This document shows, piece by piece, positions 1 through 8,362 of a DNA stretch of 64,000 nucleotides; position 1 is the first letter of the stretch, and each line of letters opens with the position of its first letter. The stretch covers positions 286,713 to 350,712 of the forward strand of contig NZ_QXED01000008.1 in assembly GCF_003583365.1 (NCBI RefSeq), in the 5' to 3' direction. The notes beneath the pieces are model-generated. The model made no database searches. It was given only the letters and a program-made list of their open reading frames with translations, and was not told where the DNA came from. The position numbers were made by a program, and so were the translations under genes. The DNA is from Fibrisoma montanum (GTDB lineage: Bacteria > Bacteroidota > Bacteroidia > Cytophagales > Spirosomataceae).

Positions 1-1
1 G

Positions 2-1714
2 GTTGATCTGGCTACCAAACAGGAAACCCAGCTCACGACCGACGGTAAACAGAACGCCATCATCAACGGCGCGGCCGACTGGGTCTACGAAGAAGAATTC
101 ACGATGTCGCGGGCGTTCGAGTGGTCGCCCGACAGCCGCCGTATCGCCTGGATTCGGTTCGACGAAAGCCGCGTGCCGGAGTACAACATGCAGCTCTGGG
201 GTAACCTCTACCCCATCGACTACCGGTTCAAATACCCCAAAGCCGGCGAAGCCAACTCGACCGTGACGGTCTGGATCGCCGACGTAGCTGACAAAGGGCC
301 AAGCGGAAAAAAAGTGCAGGCGCAGACCGGCCTCAGTACCGACACCGACTTGTACCTGCCCCGCATTCAGTGGACCCGGAATCCCAACCTGCTGTCGGTC
401 CGGCGACTGAACCGGCTCCAGAACCGGCTCGATCTGCTCCACATCAATGCCGCCACCGGGCAGGCAACTACCGTACTGACCGAAACCAGCCCAACTTACG
501 TGGACCTGGAATTTACGGACGATCTGACTTACCTGCGCGACGGCAAGGCCTTTGTCTGGAGCAGCGAACGGAGCGGGTTCAAACACCTTTACCTGCACGA
601 TATGAGCGGCAAACTGATCCGCCCGATTACGTCCGGCGAATTTGAAGCCATCAACATCCTGGGCGTCGACGAGAAAAGCCAGGCGGTTTATTACCTATCG
701 ACCGAAAACTCTCCGCTCGAACGGCAGTTGTACCGCATCGGGCTGGACGGGCGCAACAAAACCCGGTTAACCAAACAATCGGGTACGTATGCCATTAATT
801 TCAATCCGGACTTCACGTACTACCTGGAGTATTATACGTCGGCGGCCACTCCTACCGTCGTTACGTTGCGCAAAGCCCCGACAGCCGAGCAGCTCCGCAT
901 ACTGGAAACCAACAGTGGCCTGAACAACCGGCTGCGGCAGTATGCCCTCTCGCCCAAACGGTTCTTCACGACGAAAGCCGCCGACGGTACGCTGCTGAAC
1001 GGCTTTGAGATACGTCCGCTCCGCTTCGACAGTACGAAAAAATACCCGGTACTGATGTTTGTATACGGCGGTCCGGGTTCACAAACCGTTAAAAATGACT
1101 GGGATACCCGCGATTTTTTCTGGTATCAGACGATGGCCGATAAAGGTTATGTCATCATATCGGTAGACAACCGGGGCACGGGCGCCCGCGGAACGGCCTT
1201 CCGGACGCAGACGTACGCCCAGCTTGGCCGGCTCGAAACGCAGGACCAGATTGCCGTGGCGCAGACGCTCAAAACCTGGCCGTATGTTGATCCGAATCGG
1301 GTGGGCATCTGGGGCTGGAGCTACGGGGGTTACATGACGGCCCTTTGTATGACCCTGGGGGCCGAAGTATTCAAGATGGGCATTTCGGTGGCCCCCGTCA
1401 CGACCTGGCGTTTCTACGACACTATCTATACGGAGCGGTACCTCAAACGCCCGCAGGAAAACCCCTCGGGTTACGACGAGAATTCGCCCCTCACCCACGC
1501 GGCCAAACTGCGCAGCCCGTACCTGCTCATTCACGGCACCGGCGATGATAACGTACATTTCCAGAATTCGGTGATGTTCGAAGACGCGCTGATCCGGTCG
1601 GGGAAGCAGTTTCAGTCGTTCTACTACCCCAACCGCAACCATGGTATTTCGGGGGGTAATACCCGGCTGCATCTGTACCAGATGATGACGAATTTCATCG
1701 AGAAAAATCTGTAG
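2..1714 (+). CDS. Dipeptidyl-peptidase IV-like serine peptidase (S9B), 5' end outside the window
   Basis: The reading frame is open from base 2, so the N-terminus lies upstream of the window and about 570 residues are visible. The first part is the end of the beta-propeller and contains DWVYEEEF; in DPP4 the Glu pair of this motif binds the substrate N-terminus. The C-terminal alpha/beta-hydrolase domain has the nucleophile motif GWSYGG, the Asp in GTGDDNVHFQN and the His in NRNHGI, a complete Ser-Asp-His triad. The family removes Xaa-Pro (or similar) dipeptides from peptides in the periplasm or at the cell surface. The gene converges on the PUL and ends at a shared hairpin. An ATG at base 104 is internal, not the real start. 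Confidence 0.93.
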   Translation, partial: VDLATKQETQLTTDGKQNAIINGAADWVYEEEFTMSRAFEWSPDSRRIAWIRFDESRVPEYNMQLWGNLYPIDYRFKYPKAGEANSTVTVWIADVADKGPSGKKVQAQTGLSTDTDLYLPRIQWTRNPNLLSVRRLNRLQNRLDLLHINAATGQATTVLTETSPTYVDLEFTDDLTYLRDGKAFVWSSERSGFKHLYLHDMSGKLIRPITSGEFEAINILGVDEKSQAVYYLSTENSPLERQLYRIGLDGRNKTRLTKQSGTYAINFNPDFTYYLEYYTSAATPTVVTLRKAPTAEQLRILETNSGLNNRLRQYALSPKRFFTTKAADGTLLNGFEIRPLRFDSTKKYPVLMFVYGGPGSQTVKNDWDTRDFFWYQTMADKGYVIISVDNRGTGARGTAFRTQTYAQLGRLETQDQIAVAQTLKTWPYVDPNRVGIWGWSYGGYMTALCMTLGAEVFKMGISVAPVTTWRFYDTIYTERYLKRPQENPSGYDENSPLTHAAKLRSPYLLIHGTGDDNVHFQNSVMFEDALIRSGKQFQSFYYPNRNHGISGGNTRLHLYQMMTNFIEKNL

Positions 1715-1812
1715 CGCAGCCCGGCCCCCCTTTAAAAACAAAGATCAGTGCCTCACGAGATGGAAGCACTGATGCCCACTTTTAACCTATGATAGACATT
1801 GCGTATCGGTCT

Positions 1813-1851
1813 CAACGCTACGTCCCGGCTAGCTGCCCGGACGTAGCGTTG
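1813..1851. terminator. Bidirectional hairpin between the DPP4-like and heparinase genes
   Basis: Two 13-base arms (1813-1825 and 1839-1851) are exactly complementary, with a 13-base loop. The hairpin sits between two convergent genes, which fits a shared transcription terminator. No long T-run follows on either side. Confidence 0.6.
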
Positions 1852-1886
1852 GCAACGTAATGAGTTGGCTGCCTGCTTTGAGAGGG

Positions 1887-3836
1887 CTACTCCGCTGCAA
1901 CGGCTAGTAAAAGTTTATCCGACGTTTTTGGTGCCAAGGCCTTCAGATTGATTCGGTAGATTGTATCGCCCCACTTTGTAATGATTCCGCGGTCTTCGGG
2001 CGCGTCCAGTTTTATCTTTTCGACCGACGCCTGCAACTGAGCCGGATTGTAGGTCACCACAAAATTTCGCGCCGAACCGCCTTTAGGCTGGTAGCGAATG
2101 AGCAGTCTGCCCGGCTTCTGCACTTCGGCGGGGTAGCACGTCATGAGGTGCTGCGTAAGGGCATCGGCTTTTTCCAGGCTGATAGCATCCGTTATCTGCA
2201 CGCCCTTACCCCGGTTCAGCCGGACGGTACGCTGCCAATGCCTTACCCCGGCTTCTTTAGGATAGGCCTGAGCTATATCAACGTCAAACTGCGTAAACGC
2301 TCCCCCCGCTTTATGAGCTACCTGAGCGGCTTTAAACTGGGGGCCGGGCGGTTGCGTTTTGCCGTTGATCGTCGGCAGGTTGTGGTAGTCCGAACAGTTA
2401 TACCAGATGTCGTATCGTTTGCTGCTGAACGTTTTCGCCGTGTAAGTACCCCGGCCTACGTCAATCAGCAAGGGTTGTCCGTCGAAGTAAACGACATAAT
2501 TGCCTATGTCGTTGTGGTTGTGGCTTTCGTCGTTGTGTCCCCCTTTGGCCGCTACGTAGAAGCCATCGGTTGTTCCTTCCCGGTCGCGGGCGGCAAACAC
2601 CTGCAGGTCGGGCAGCCAGACGTCTTTAGGCAACGGCAGCCCCTGCGCAGCTTTCTGAAATTCGTCCTGCATGAACAGAGCGTAAAAATTGCGGAAGTAA
2701 TGAAACTTCCCGATGGTGCCATCCTCCGGTTTTCGGTAGTAGGCACCGAACCGCATCATGTCAGGGTCATTGATGGCTTTGCCGTAGCGGTAGATCATCG
2801 TTGCGGCCATGCCGGGCTGTGGATCAGCATCGGCAAAGTTCAGAAAATAGCGGTCGCTGATCTGCGCGCGGTAGATGAACCGACCCATATTCCGAAACTT
2901 CTCGTCGGCGTACACGTAGGCAAAGGCATCGTTGCTGGCCAGGTTCAGCATCGCAATGTTGTCATACAGCGACGCGGCTGCGGCCCCCCAATAACTCGGT
3001 CCTTCGTCGCAGCCGCCATCCTGCGGATACGGATTCAGGAATTCGTCCAGTACGTCCAGCAGCTTTGCCACGTTGGCCGTACGCTTGTCATCGTCTTTTT
3101 CCAGCAACAGAACCGCGTTCAGCCAGTTCGAGCAGATCCACGGATTCCAGTTGTTGGGGGCGCGGCCGTTAGCCGTTTTGGTCATCCAGCCGTGGGGCCG
3201 GGTCATCAGCGGCTGAAAAATTCGGTTGTTGGTTTCGGTATAGATCCGTTTCCGGATCTGGGGCGAAACGGCGTCGAGCTTATCACCGAGGTAGTAGTCG
3301 ACCCAGGCCAGGTACGTAGCGGTTTCGGCCGCAAACAGGTCGACAAACGGCTGCGAAACGTCCATCAGACCGGCATACGTTTTTGATTTCGGCAGGTGGG
3401 CCGGTACACCCCAGAACGACTCTTCGCAGATGGACCATACGCCATCAATGATCGGGTCGACAAACCGGCCCTTGTTTTCATAAATTTCGGCGAGAAGCAG
3501 CGTACCGAGCACCTCCCGCTTCTGAAAACTCACGGCCTGGTACTGATCCCGGTCGCCGGTACGTTCGATCAGCAGCGACTTGGTCGCCGGAATGTAGGGC
3601 CATTCGTAGTTCAGGTACGATTCCGCTTTTTTCAGGTAAGCGTTCATCATAGCCGCATCGGCCTTCGCCCAGCCCGCCCGATCGTCCCGTTTGGGAAAGG
3701 GTGTCCACTTCGCCTGCGGAATCAATACGGTTTTTAAGTCTGCGGACGAAAATTTTCCGCTCAGCAAATCCGGCTGCTGCGCACCGACCGGCCACCGAAG
3801 CAGACAAAACAGGGCAATGATTAGTACGTATCTCAT
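1887..3836 (-). CDS. Heparinase II/III-family polysaccharide lyase
   Basis: This 649-residue protein starts with a signal peptide (about residues 1-19, ending VGAQQ), so it is exported. The middle is an alpha/alpha-toroid typical of heparinase II/III lyases. From about residue 430 the beta-sheet domain contains GGHNDESHNHNDIGNYVVY and LLIDVGRGTY, the conserved metal and active-site motif of PF07940. Such enzymes cleave uronic-acid polysaccharides by beta-elimination and leave a 4,5-unsaturated uronate. It is the last gene of the PUL, 69 bp after the alginate-lyase-fold gene. PL families 12, 15, 17 and 21 share this fold, and the sequence alone does not tell me which substrate (heparinoid, alginate oligomer or other) is used. 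Confidence 0.9.
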   Translation of the reverse strand: MRYVLIIALFCLLRWPVGAQQPDLLSGKFSSADLKTVLIPQAKWTPFPKRDDRAGWAKADAAMMNAYLKKAESYLNYEWPYIPATKSLLIERTGDRDQYQAVSFQKREVLGTLLLAEIYENKGRFVDPIIDGVWSICEESFWGVPAHLPKSKTYAGLMDVSQPFVDLFAAETATYLAWVDYYLGDKLDAVSPQIRKRIYTETNNRIFQPLMTRPHGWMTKTANGRAPNNWNPWICSNWLNAVLLLEKDDDKRTANVAKLLDVLDEFLNPYPQDGGCDEGPSYWGAAAASLYDNIAMLNLASNDAFAYVYADEKFRNMGRFIYRAQISDRYFLNFADADPQPGMAATMIYRYGKAINDPDMMRFGAYYRKPEDGTIGKFHYFRNFYALFMQDEFQKAAQGLPLPKDVWLPDLQVFAARDREGTTDGFYVAAKGGHNDESHNHNDIGNYVVYFDGQPLLIDVGRGTYTAKTFSSKRYDIWYNCSDYHNLPTINGKTQPPGPQFKAAQVAHKAGGAFTQFDVDIAQAYPKEAGVRHWQRTVRLNRGKGVQITDAISLEKADALTQHLMTCYPAEVQKPGRLLIRYQPKGGSARNFVVTYNPAQLQASVEKIKLDAPEDRGIITKWGDTIYRINLKALAPKTSDKLLLAVAAE

Positions 3837-3905
3837 TGAACAGGGTCAGGTTTTAATCAATCATGATAAACGGCAGAGACGGACTGCGTCGGGCCAGGGC
3901 TCGAC

Positions 3906-5123
3906 TTAGAACAGCGAATGCGTCAGGACAAAGAACGGATCGTTCACGCTCGCAGCGGGCCTGTTTTCGGTGTCCCCGGAGCGGCCGTATTTAGTTTCGG
4001 CTACGGCTACGACCGGCCAAAATTCCTCGCGGTGCAGTTCTTTAATCTGCTTGTGCTCCCAGGGTTTCTGGTTTTCGGCGTAAGGCAGCAGCCACAGATA
4101 CGCTTTTTTGATGCTCTTTCCATCCGGAGTTTCATAATTCCAGAGGTCGATATTGACCTTTTCAGCCAGGGCGGCCAGTCCGAAAAACCCTTTCAGGTTC
4201 ATCACCGAATAGTTCCAGGAAAGCGTTCGGGCCAGTTCATGCGGCTGGCTGCCATCGGCTTTCAGCTGACTCTGGATGCGGCCATACGTCTTTTTTTCGA
4301 TGATCTGCCGGGCCAGCGGTTTATCGTCCACAAACAAGGCAAAAGCCAGGGTCTGGAAGTCGTAGTATGTGCCGTGGTTGTTGTGCTCATCCTCTTCATC
4401 CTTCCCGACCGGACTCGTCAGCATCCAGTTCAGAAATTGCCGAAACCAAGCCTGCAAAGCTACCTGATCGTTCTGCGGCCAGGTTTTTGATGACTTTAGC
4501 AACTGCACGGCATCGACCACCTCGGCCAGGCCCCGGGTGTCGATCAGCCCAATACCCCGCCCATCCGTGATGCCCGGGATTGCCTGACCGTAGTTCAAGT
4601 TCGGATTCATGCGGGTTTGGGGGTTAAGAAACCACCCCCGAAGCAGGTCAGTTGCCCGCCGGGCGTATGTCTCGTTGTCGGAGAAATAATACGCAACGGC
4701 CAGCGTCTGAACCTGGCTGCATAGTTCGTTCAGATACGCATTGTCCTGAATAGCCATCCGTTCCGGATTGACCTGACCATCCTTGCGGATGTAGGGCAGG
4801 CCATTGGGTTTGGTCGGATCCGGCCACCAGTACGGTCCCACGCTCATGTAATCGTGCTTATCGCCACTGGGCGGAGTTTTACTTTTCTCGACGACGGAGT
4901 GGGCCGGTTTGGTCAGGATCTGATCCGCGGTGCTCAGCAGTGATTGCCGGGCTGCAACCATTGCTGGATCACCTTGCCGGATTTTTTCTTTGTTGGCCTT
5001 CAGTACGGCCCCATCCAGCAGAAACGTAGCGGGCTCCTGCCCTGACTGCGCAAACGATTGCAACATGGATACCACAACGAGCGCACCCGTCCAGACGGCC
5101 AGTCGCTGCCATTCATTATGCAT
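3906..5123 (-). CDS. Alginate_lyase-domain polysaccharide lyase
   Basis: The frame opens at 5171, but the Met at 5123 is followed directly by a hydrophobic signal segment (WTGALVVVSMLQSFA), so I place the start there, giving 405 residues. Conserved motifs of the alginate lyase superfamily (PF05426) are visible: VGPYWWPDP near residue 97 and NNHGTYYDFQ in the second half, which carry active-site Asn, His and Tyr. The fold is found in PL5 and, in Bacteroidota PULs, in PL38. Catalysis would be beta-elimination on a uronate polymer (alginate or glucuronan are the known substrates of relatives). It lies 65 bp downstream of a lipoprotein gene in the same PUL. Substrate is inferred only. Confidence 0.85.
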   Translation of the reverse strand: MHNEWQRLAVWTGALVVVSMLQSFAQSGQEPATFLLDGAVLKANKEKIRQGDPAMVAARQSLLSTADQILTKPAHSVVEKSKTPPSGDKHDYMSVGPYWWPDPTKPNGLPYIRKDGQVNPERMAIQDNAYLNELCSQVQTLAVAYYFSDNETYARRATDLLRGWFLNPQTRMNPNLNYGQAIPGITDGRGIGLIDTRGLAEVVDAVQLLKSSKTWPQNDQVALQAWFRQFLNWMLTSPVGKDEEDEHNNHGTYYDFQTLAFALFVDDKPLARQIIEKKTYGRIQSQLKADGSQPHELARTLSWNYSVMNLKGFFGLAALAEKVNIDLWNYETPDGKSIKKAYLWLLPYAENQKPWEHKQIKELHREEFWPVVAVAETKYGRSGDTENRPAASVNDPFFVLTHSLF

Positions 5124-5188
5124 GATCTGGTTTAGGTTTAGGCCGGGATGATAACCGGCACTGGTTATCATCCCGGGTTGTATCAGCG

Positions 5189-6184
5189 TTATTTTACCTG
5201 AAGGCGCTTGATGCTGACGGTCATTGTTTTCGCCGTGTTGTTCACGTTGTTGACAAAAACATACGCGACGTACGAACCGTCGCCCGACCGGACAAAGGCC
5301 CCCTGATCTGCCGCCAGGTTATAGGCAAAATCAGCCGAGTTTGTGAATGTAGTCCGTTCGAGATCCGTGTCATCGATGTACACGTCAAACCCTCCTCCGC
5401 GCAATTGAGCGTCTTTTACGTCTACCCGCTTATCCAGAAGCGTTGGCGTCCTGGTCCACGAAGCCGGAAGATTCAGATCACTCAGGTACGTGCCGTTGGC
5501 GAGCGAAACCAGGGCGTGCCCAAAAGCATACCTGTTGGTCCCGAGCGTAGCGCGGTACACATACACGAAGTCGATCTTACCCGACAGGCCTTTCTGTTCA
5601 ACTTCTTCTTTTGTGTACGCCGTCATATCCGACAGGGACACGTAGCATTTCTCCGCATCTTTTAGCGTGATCTGCCGCTTCATATCCATTCGGCTCACCC
5701 TGTAGGCGGGGGAATTAACAGTTACCTCCTGCCCCGTTGAGGAGGTACCGCTAAACCGGAACGTTACGGTTTTTCCCCGGGCTTCTTCCGGAACGGCGTA
5801 GTAGTAGCGCAGCGACAGCGCTTTGTTGTTGTCGCCATCAAGAATCGACGCCGTCGAAACGGCTCCGTTGGTGATCGTATCGCCGGCGGTCAGCACGGGT
5901 ACGTCCTGCCCGGTACTCCGATTCGTGAACCAGGAATACCGGCTGAACCCTGTACCGACCGCGCCCGGAATGGAGGCTTCGGCGCGGGCGGCCTTCAACG
6001 TACCTTCCAGCGTTCCAAGGGCATAGACAAATTCAATCCGGTCGCCGATAACGGCCGGACTGGTTGTTTTCTTAAGCAGGTCGTTGCGCAGCGGGCCTTC
6101 ATTTTCAACCTCATTTGGCTCGCAGGACGCTAAGCCAACCGCAATGATCGCCAGCAACAACAGGTAACTTCTATTCGCTTTCAT
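5189..6184 (-). CDS. DUF4466-like surface lipoprotein of the PUL
   Basis: I start the protein at the second Met (6184), which precedes a short lipoprotein signal ending VGLASC, so the mature protein is probably lipid-anchored. The rest (about 330 residues) is beta-rich with no catalytic motif. Its pattern resembles the DUF4466 lipoproteins that accompany SusC/SusD pairs in Bacteroidota. Position after SusD and the small lipoprotein, and before the lyases, suggests a surface glycan-binding role like SusE/SusF. That role is inference from place; family assignment is from memory of the sequence pattern. Confidence 0.72.
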   Translation of the reverse strand: MKANRSYLLLLAIIAVGLASCEPNEVENEGPLRNDLLKKTTSPAVIGDRIEFVYALGTLEGTLKAARAEASIPGAVGTGFSRYSWFTNRSTGQDVPVLTAGDTITNGAVSTASILDGDNNKALSLRYYYAVPEEARGKTVTFRFSGTSSTGQEVTVNSPAYRVSRMDMKRQITLKDAEKCYVSLSDMTAYTKEEVEQKGLSGKIDFVYVYRATLGTNRYAFGHALVSLANGTYLSDLNLPASWTRTPTLLDKRVDVKDAQLRGGGFDVYIDDTDLERTTFTNSADFAYNLAADQGAFVRSGDGSYVAYVFVNNVNNTAKTMTVSIKRLQVK

Positions 6185-6204
6185 GGTCATGGCTTGATAA
6201 AGGG

Positions 6205-6603
6205 TTACTGCTGAAGCGTGAGCGTAATCGTATACGTTTTCCGTACTTTCCGGTTTCCCGACACCACTGTGTATTGCTGGGGGGTTGAAAAATCGGTCCA
6301 GACGCCCATGTTAGGCTCGACGATGGCATCGGTTACGACACTGGAATACGGCTTGATCCGTTTGATGTTCGTACCAAACCGGGCCACGGCCTTAACGGTC
6401 AGGGCGGTAGTATCGATCTGCGTAGAACCGGCCACGAGCACCGTGCGATGATCCGATCCCAGCGCATCGAAGAAGGTCATGTAGCACTGCGACCGCTGCG
6501 TAATAAGCAACCCATCGGCATCGACCGGCGTCTTTTCGCACGATCCGAAAAGAAATACGCTCGACACCGCTATCAATAAGGTAGATATGACTTGTTTTTT
6601 CAT
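6205..6603 (-). CDS. Small PUL lipoprotein, DUF5018/SusE-like
   Basis: The protein has 132 residues with a clear lipobox (VFLFGSC, Cys22). The body is a single beta-sandwich ending in PQQYTVVSGNRKVRKTYT, a pattern seen in the Ig-like repeats of DUF5018 and related Bacteroidota surface proteins. It follows SusD by 20 bp and precedes the DUF4466-like gene by 20 bp, so it is surely in the same operon. It is likely an outer-membrane accessory glycan-binding protein; no enzyme motif is present. Confidence 0.7.
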   Translation of the reverse strand: MKKQVISTLLIAVSSVFLFGSCEKTPVDADGLLITQRSQCYMTFFDALGSDHRTVLVAGSTQIDTTALTVKAVARFGTNIKRIKPYSSVVTDAIVEPNMGVWTDFSTPQQYTVVSGNRKVRKTYTITLTLQQ

Positions 6604-6623
6604 GTCAGTACGCGAATTAGTGC

Positions 6624-8357
6624 TTACAGCCAGGGTTCGTTCTGAGTAATTTTTGGATTGGCTTCGATCTCGTTGGTCGGAATCTGGAAGATGTAGTAAC
6701 GCTGGTAGTTCCGTTCGGGCGCGTTCACAAATTCGTCCCGGATTCGTGTACCCTGCGAATCGGTCAGCACCTGTCCGTTCGGCGCGGGCCAGATCTCTTC
6801 CAGCTTTTTCCAGCGCCGGATGTCGAAGAAGCGATGCCCCTCGCCTACCAGCTCGATGATGCGTTCCTGCTCAATGGCTTTAAAGAACTCGGCTTTGCTC
6901 GCGAACTTACCCCGGCTCAAAGGAGGCAGATTTCCCCGGCGCCGAATCCGGTCCAGCAACGTAAACAGCTCATCGTTAGGGCCGTTCAGTTCATTAACGG
7001 CTTCGGCATACATCAGCCACACGTCCGGCAGACGCATCAGGTAGATGTCCTGCGGCCCGTCACTACGGCCAATCCCTCCCGTCTGGCGCACCCATTTCCG
7101 AAAAATGTAGCCCGAGGGAGCGCCATCATAGTTGATGTACGTTACGCCGTCGCGGCTACCGAAGCGGAACGGGATGCTGTCCTGGACGTTCAGACCATCG
7201 GTTGAAAGCCGGAGCATTTTCTGCTCGTCCCAAAGCATGGTAGCCCGCATCCGGTAGTCGCGCCCTACGTACGATTTGGGGTTCGTTGCGCTGTTGACCT
7301 GGGTCGTGTTCCGCGAGGCAATCAGGGCCGGGGCAAAATCGCCGGTTGAAGTAAGCTGGTACCGGTTGGCCAGCCGGATCGTGGGCGCCACCCAGCACTG
7401 CGCGTTGCCCGTGTTTCGGGTTCCGAAGTCGCGCATCAGCTCTTCACCCTGAGCGAGCAGCGGCCCGCCAAACTGCACGGAAAAGATGATTTCGGGATCG
7501 TACTCGTTGAAATACTGGAACAGGTGCCAGTAGTTCGGATTGTCAGCCGGTCCCGGCTCCCCACCCCGGAACAACGGAATGTTCTTATCGATGATTTTCT
7601 TGAAGTCGGCTGCTGCGGCTGTGTAATGCGTCTGGGCTTCGGCCGTTTTGCCTTCATTTTTCATCCAGCAGGCCCAGTACAGATTCACTTTTCCGCGGAA
7701 GCCCAGCGCAGCCAGTTGTGTGACGCGCCCCAGATTGTCGCCCGAATAACGTTCCGGCAAAACGGTAGCCGCATAAGCCAGATCGGCCAGGATTGAATCC
7801 TTCACTGCCGCACGGGGAGTTCGGGTGAGCGAATAAGCCTCTGCATTTCCGTCAAGCTTTTTGGTGAAGTAGGGAACATCACCCCACAGATCAATAAGCC
7901 GGAAATAGTTGATTGCCCGCATGAACCGGGTTTCGGCAACCAGCCGCGTCAGCTGTGCCTGATCGGTCGGGTTACTGATAGAAGCCTGGAGTGCTGTAAT
8001 ATTCTCCAGTACGTAGTTGGCGCGATTGATCGTTCGGTAGCAGTCGCCCCAGAGAAACCCGAAGTTGCCACTCGATCCGATGCCACTCGGGTTATAGGTC
8101 CCCTGGTTGTTGCTCGTGCCGCGGGTATTAACAAACTCGCCGGCTCCGTCGAAATAATAATCCCGGTCAAACGTGGTCCGGTTGGCCTGATACACACCAT
8201 TGACGGCATATACGGCATCATCGGTCGTTTTCCAGAACAGTTCAGACGACAAATCGGATGCCGGAATCTGATCGAGCAAATCTTCGGTACAACAGGTAAC
8301 CAGCAGCGACAGGCTCAGCAACAGGCCGCCACGAAGAAAGAATGAGTTACGAATCAT
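6624..8357 (-). CDS. SusD/RagB-family outer-membrane lipoprotein (pair 1)
   Basis: This 577-residue protein has a lipoprotein signal (LSLLVTCC). The first part carries SusD hallmarks: DQIPASDLSSELFWKTTDD, repeated helical TPR-like segments (AETRFMRAINYFRLIDLWGDVPYF) and, near the C-terminus, the RagB motif IEQERIIELVGEGHRFFDIRRWKK. SusD proteins sit as a lid on the SusC channel and bind the polysaccharide at the surface. The gene follows SusC 1 by 5 bp. It has an insertion-rich centre and is clearly different in sequence from SusD 2 of the same locus. Confidence 0.95.
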   Translation of the reverse strand: MIRNSFFLRGGLLLSLSLLVTCCTEDLLDQIPASDLSSELFWKTTDDAVYAVNGVYQANRTTFDRDYYFDGAGEFVNTRGTSNNQGTYNPSGIGSSGNFGFLWGDCYRTINRANYVLENITALQASISNPTDQAQLTRLVAETRFMRAINYFRLIDLWGDVPYFTKKLDGNAEAYSLTRTPRAAVKDSILADLAYAATVLPERYSGDNLGRVTQLAALGFRGKVNLYWACWMKNEGKTAEAQTHYTAAAADFKKIIDKNIPLFRGGEPGPADNPNYWHLFQYFNEYDPEIIFSVQFGGPLLAQGEELMRDFGTRNTGNAQCWVAPTIRLANRYQLTSTGDFAPALIASRNTTQVNSATNPKSYVGRDYRMRATMLWDEQKMLRLSTDGLNVQDSIPFRFGSRDGVTYINYDGAPSGYIFRKWVRQTGGIGRSDGPQDIYLMRLPDVWLMYAEAVNELNGPNDELFTLLDRIRRRGNLPPLSRGKFASKAEFFKAIEQERIIELVGEGHRFFDIRRWKKLEEIWPAPNGQVLTDSQGTRIRDEFVNAPERNYQRYYIFQIPTNEIEANPKITQNEPWL

Positions 8358-8362
8358 GACTA

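Noticed and set aside
2148..3386. 412-codon open frame on the plus strand inside the heparinase gene
   Set aside because: It lies antisense to a well-supported lyase gene and its translation has no family motifs; GC-rich codon use on the other strand creates it.
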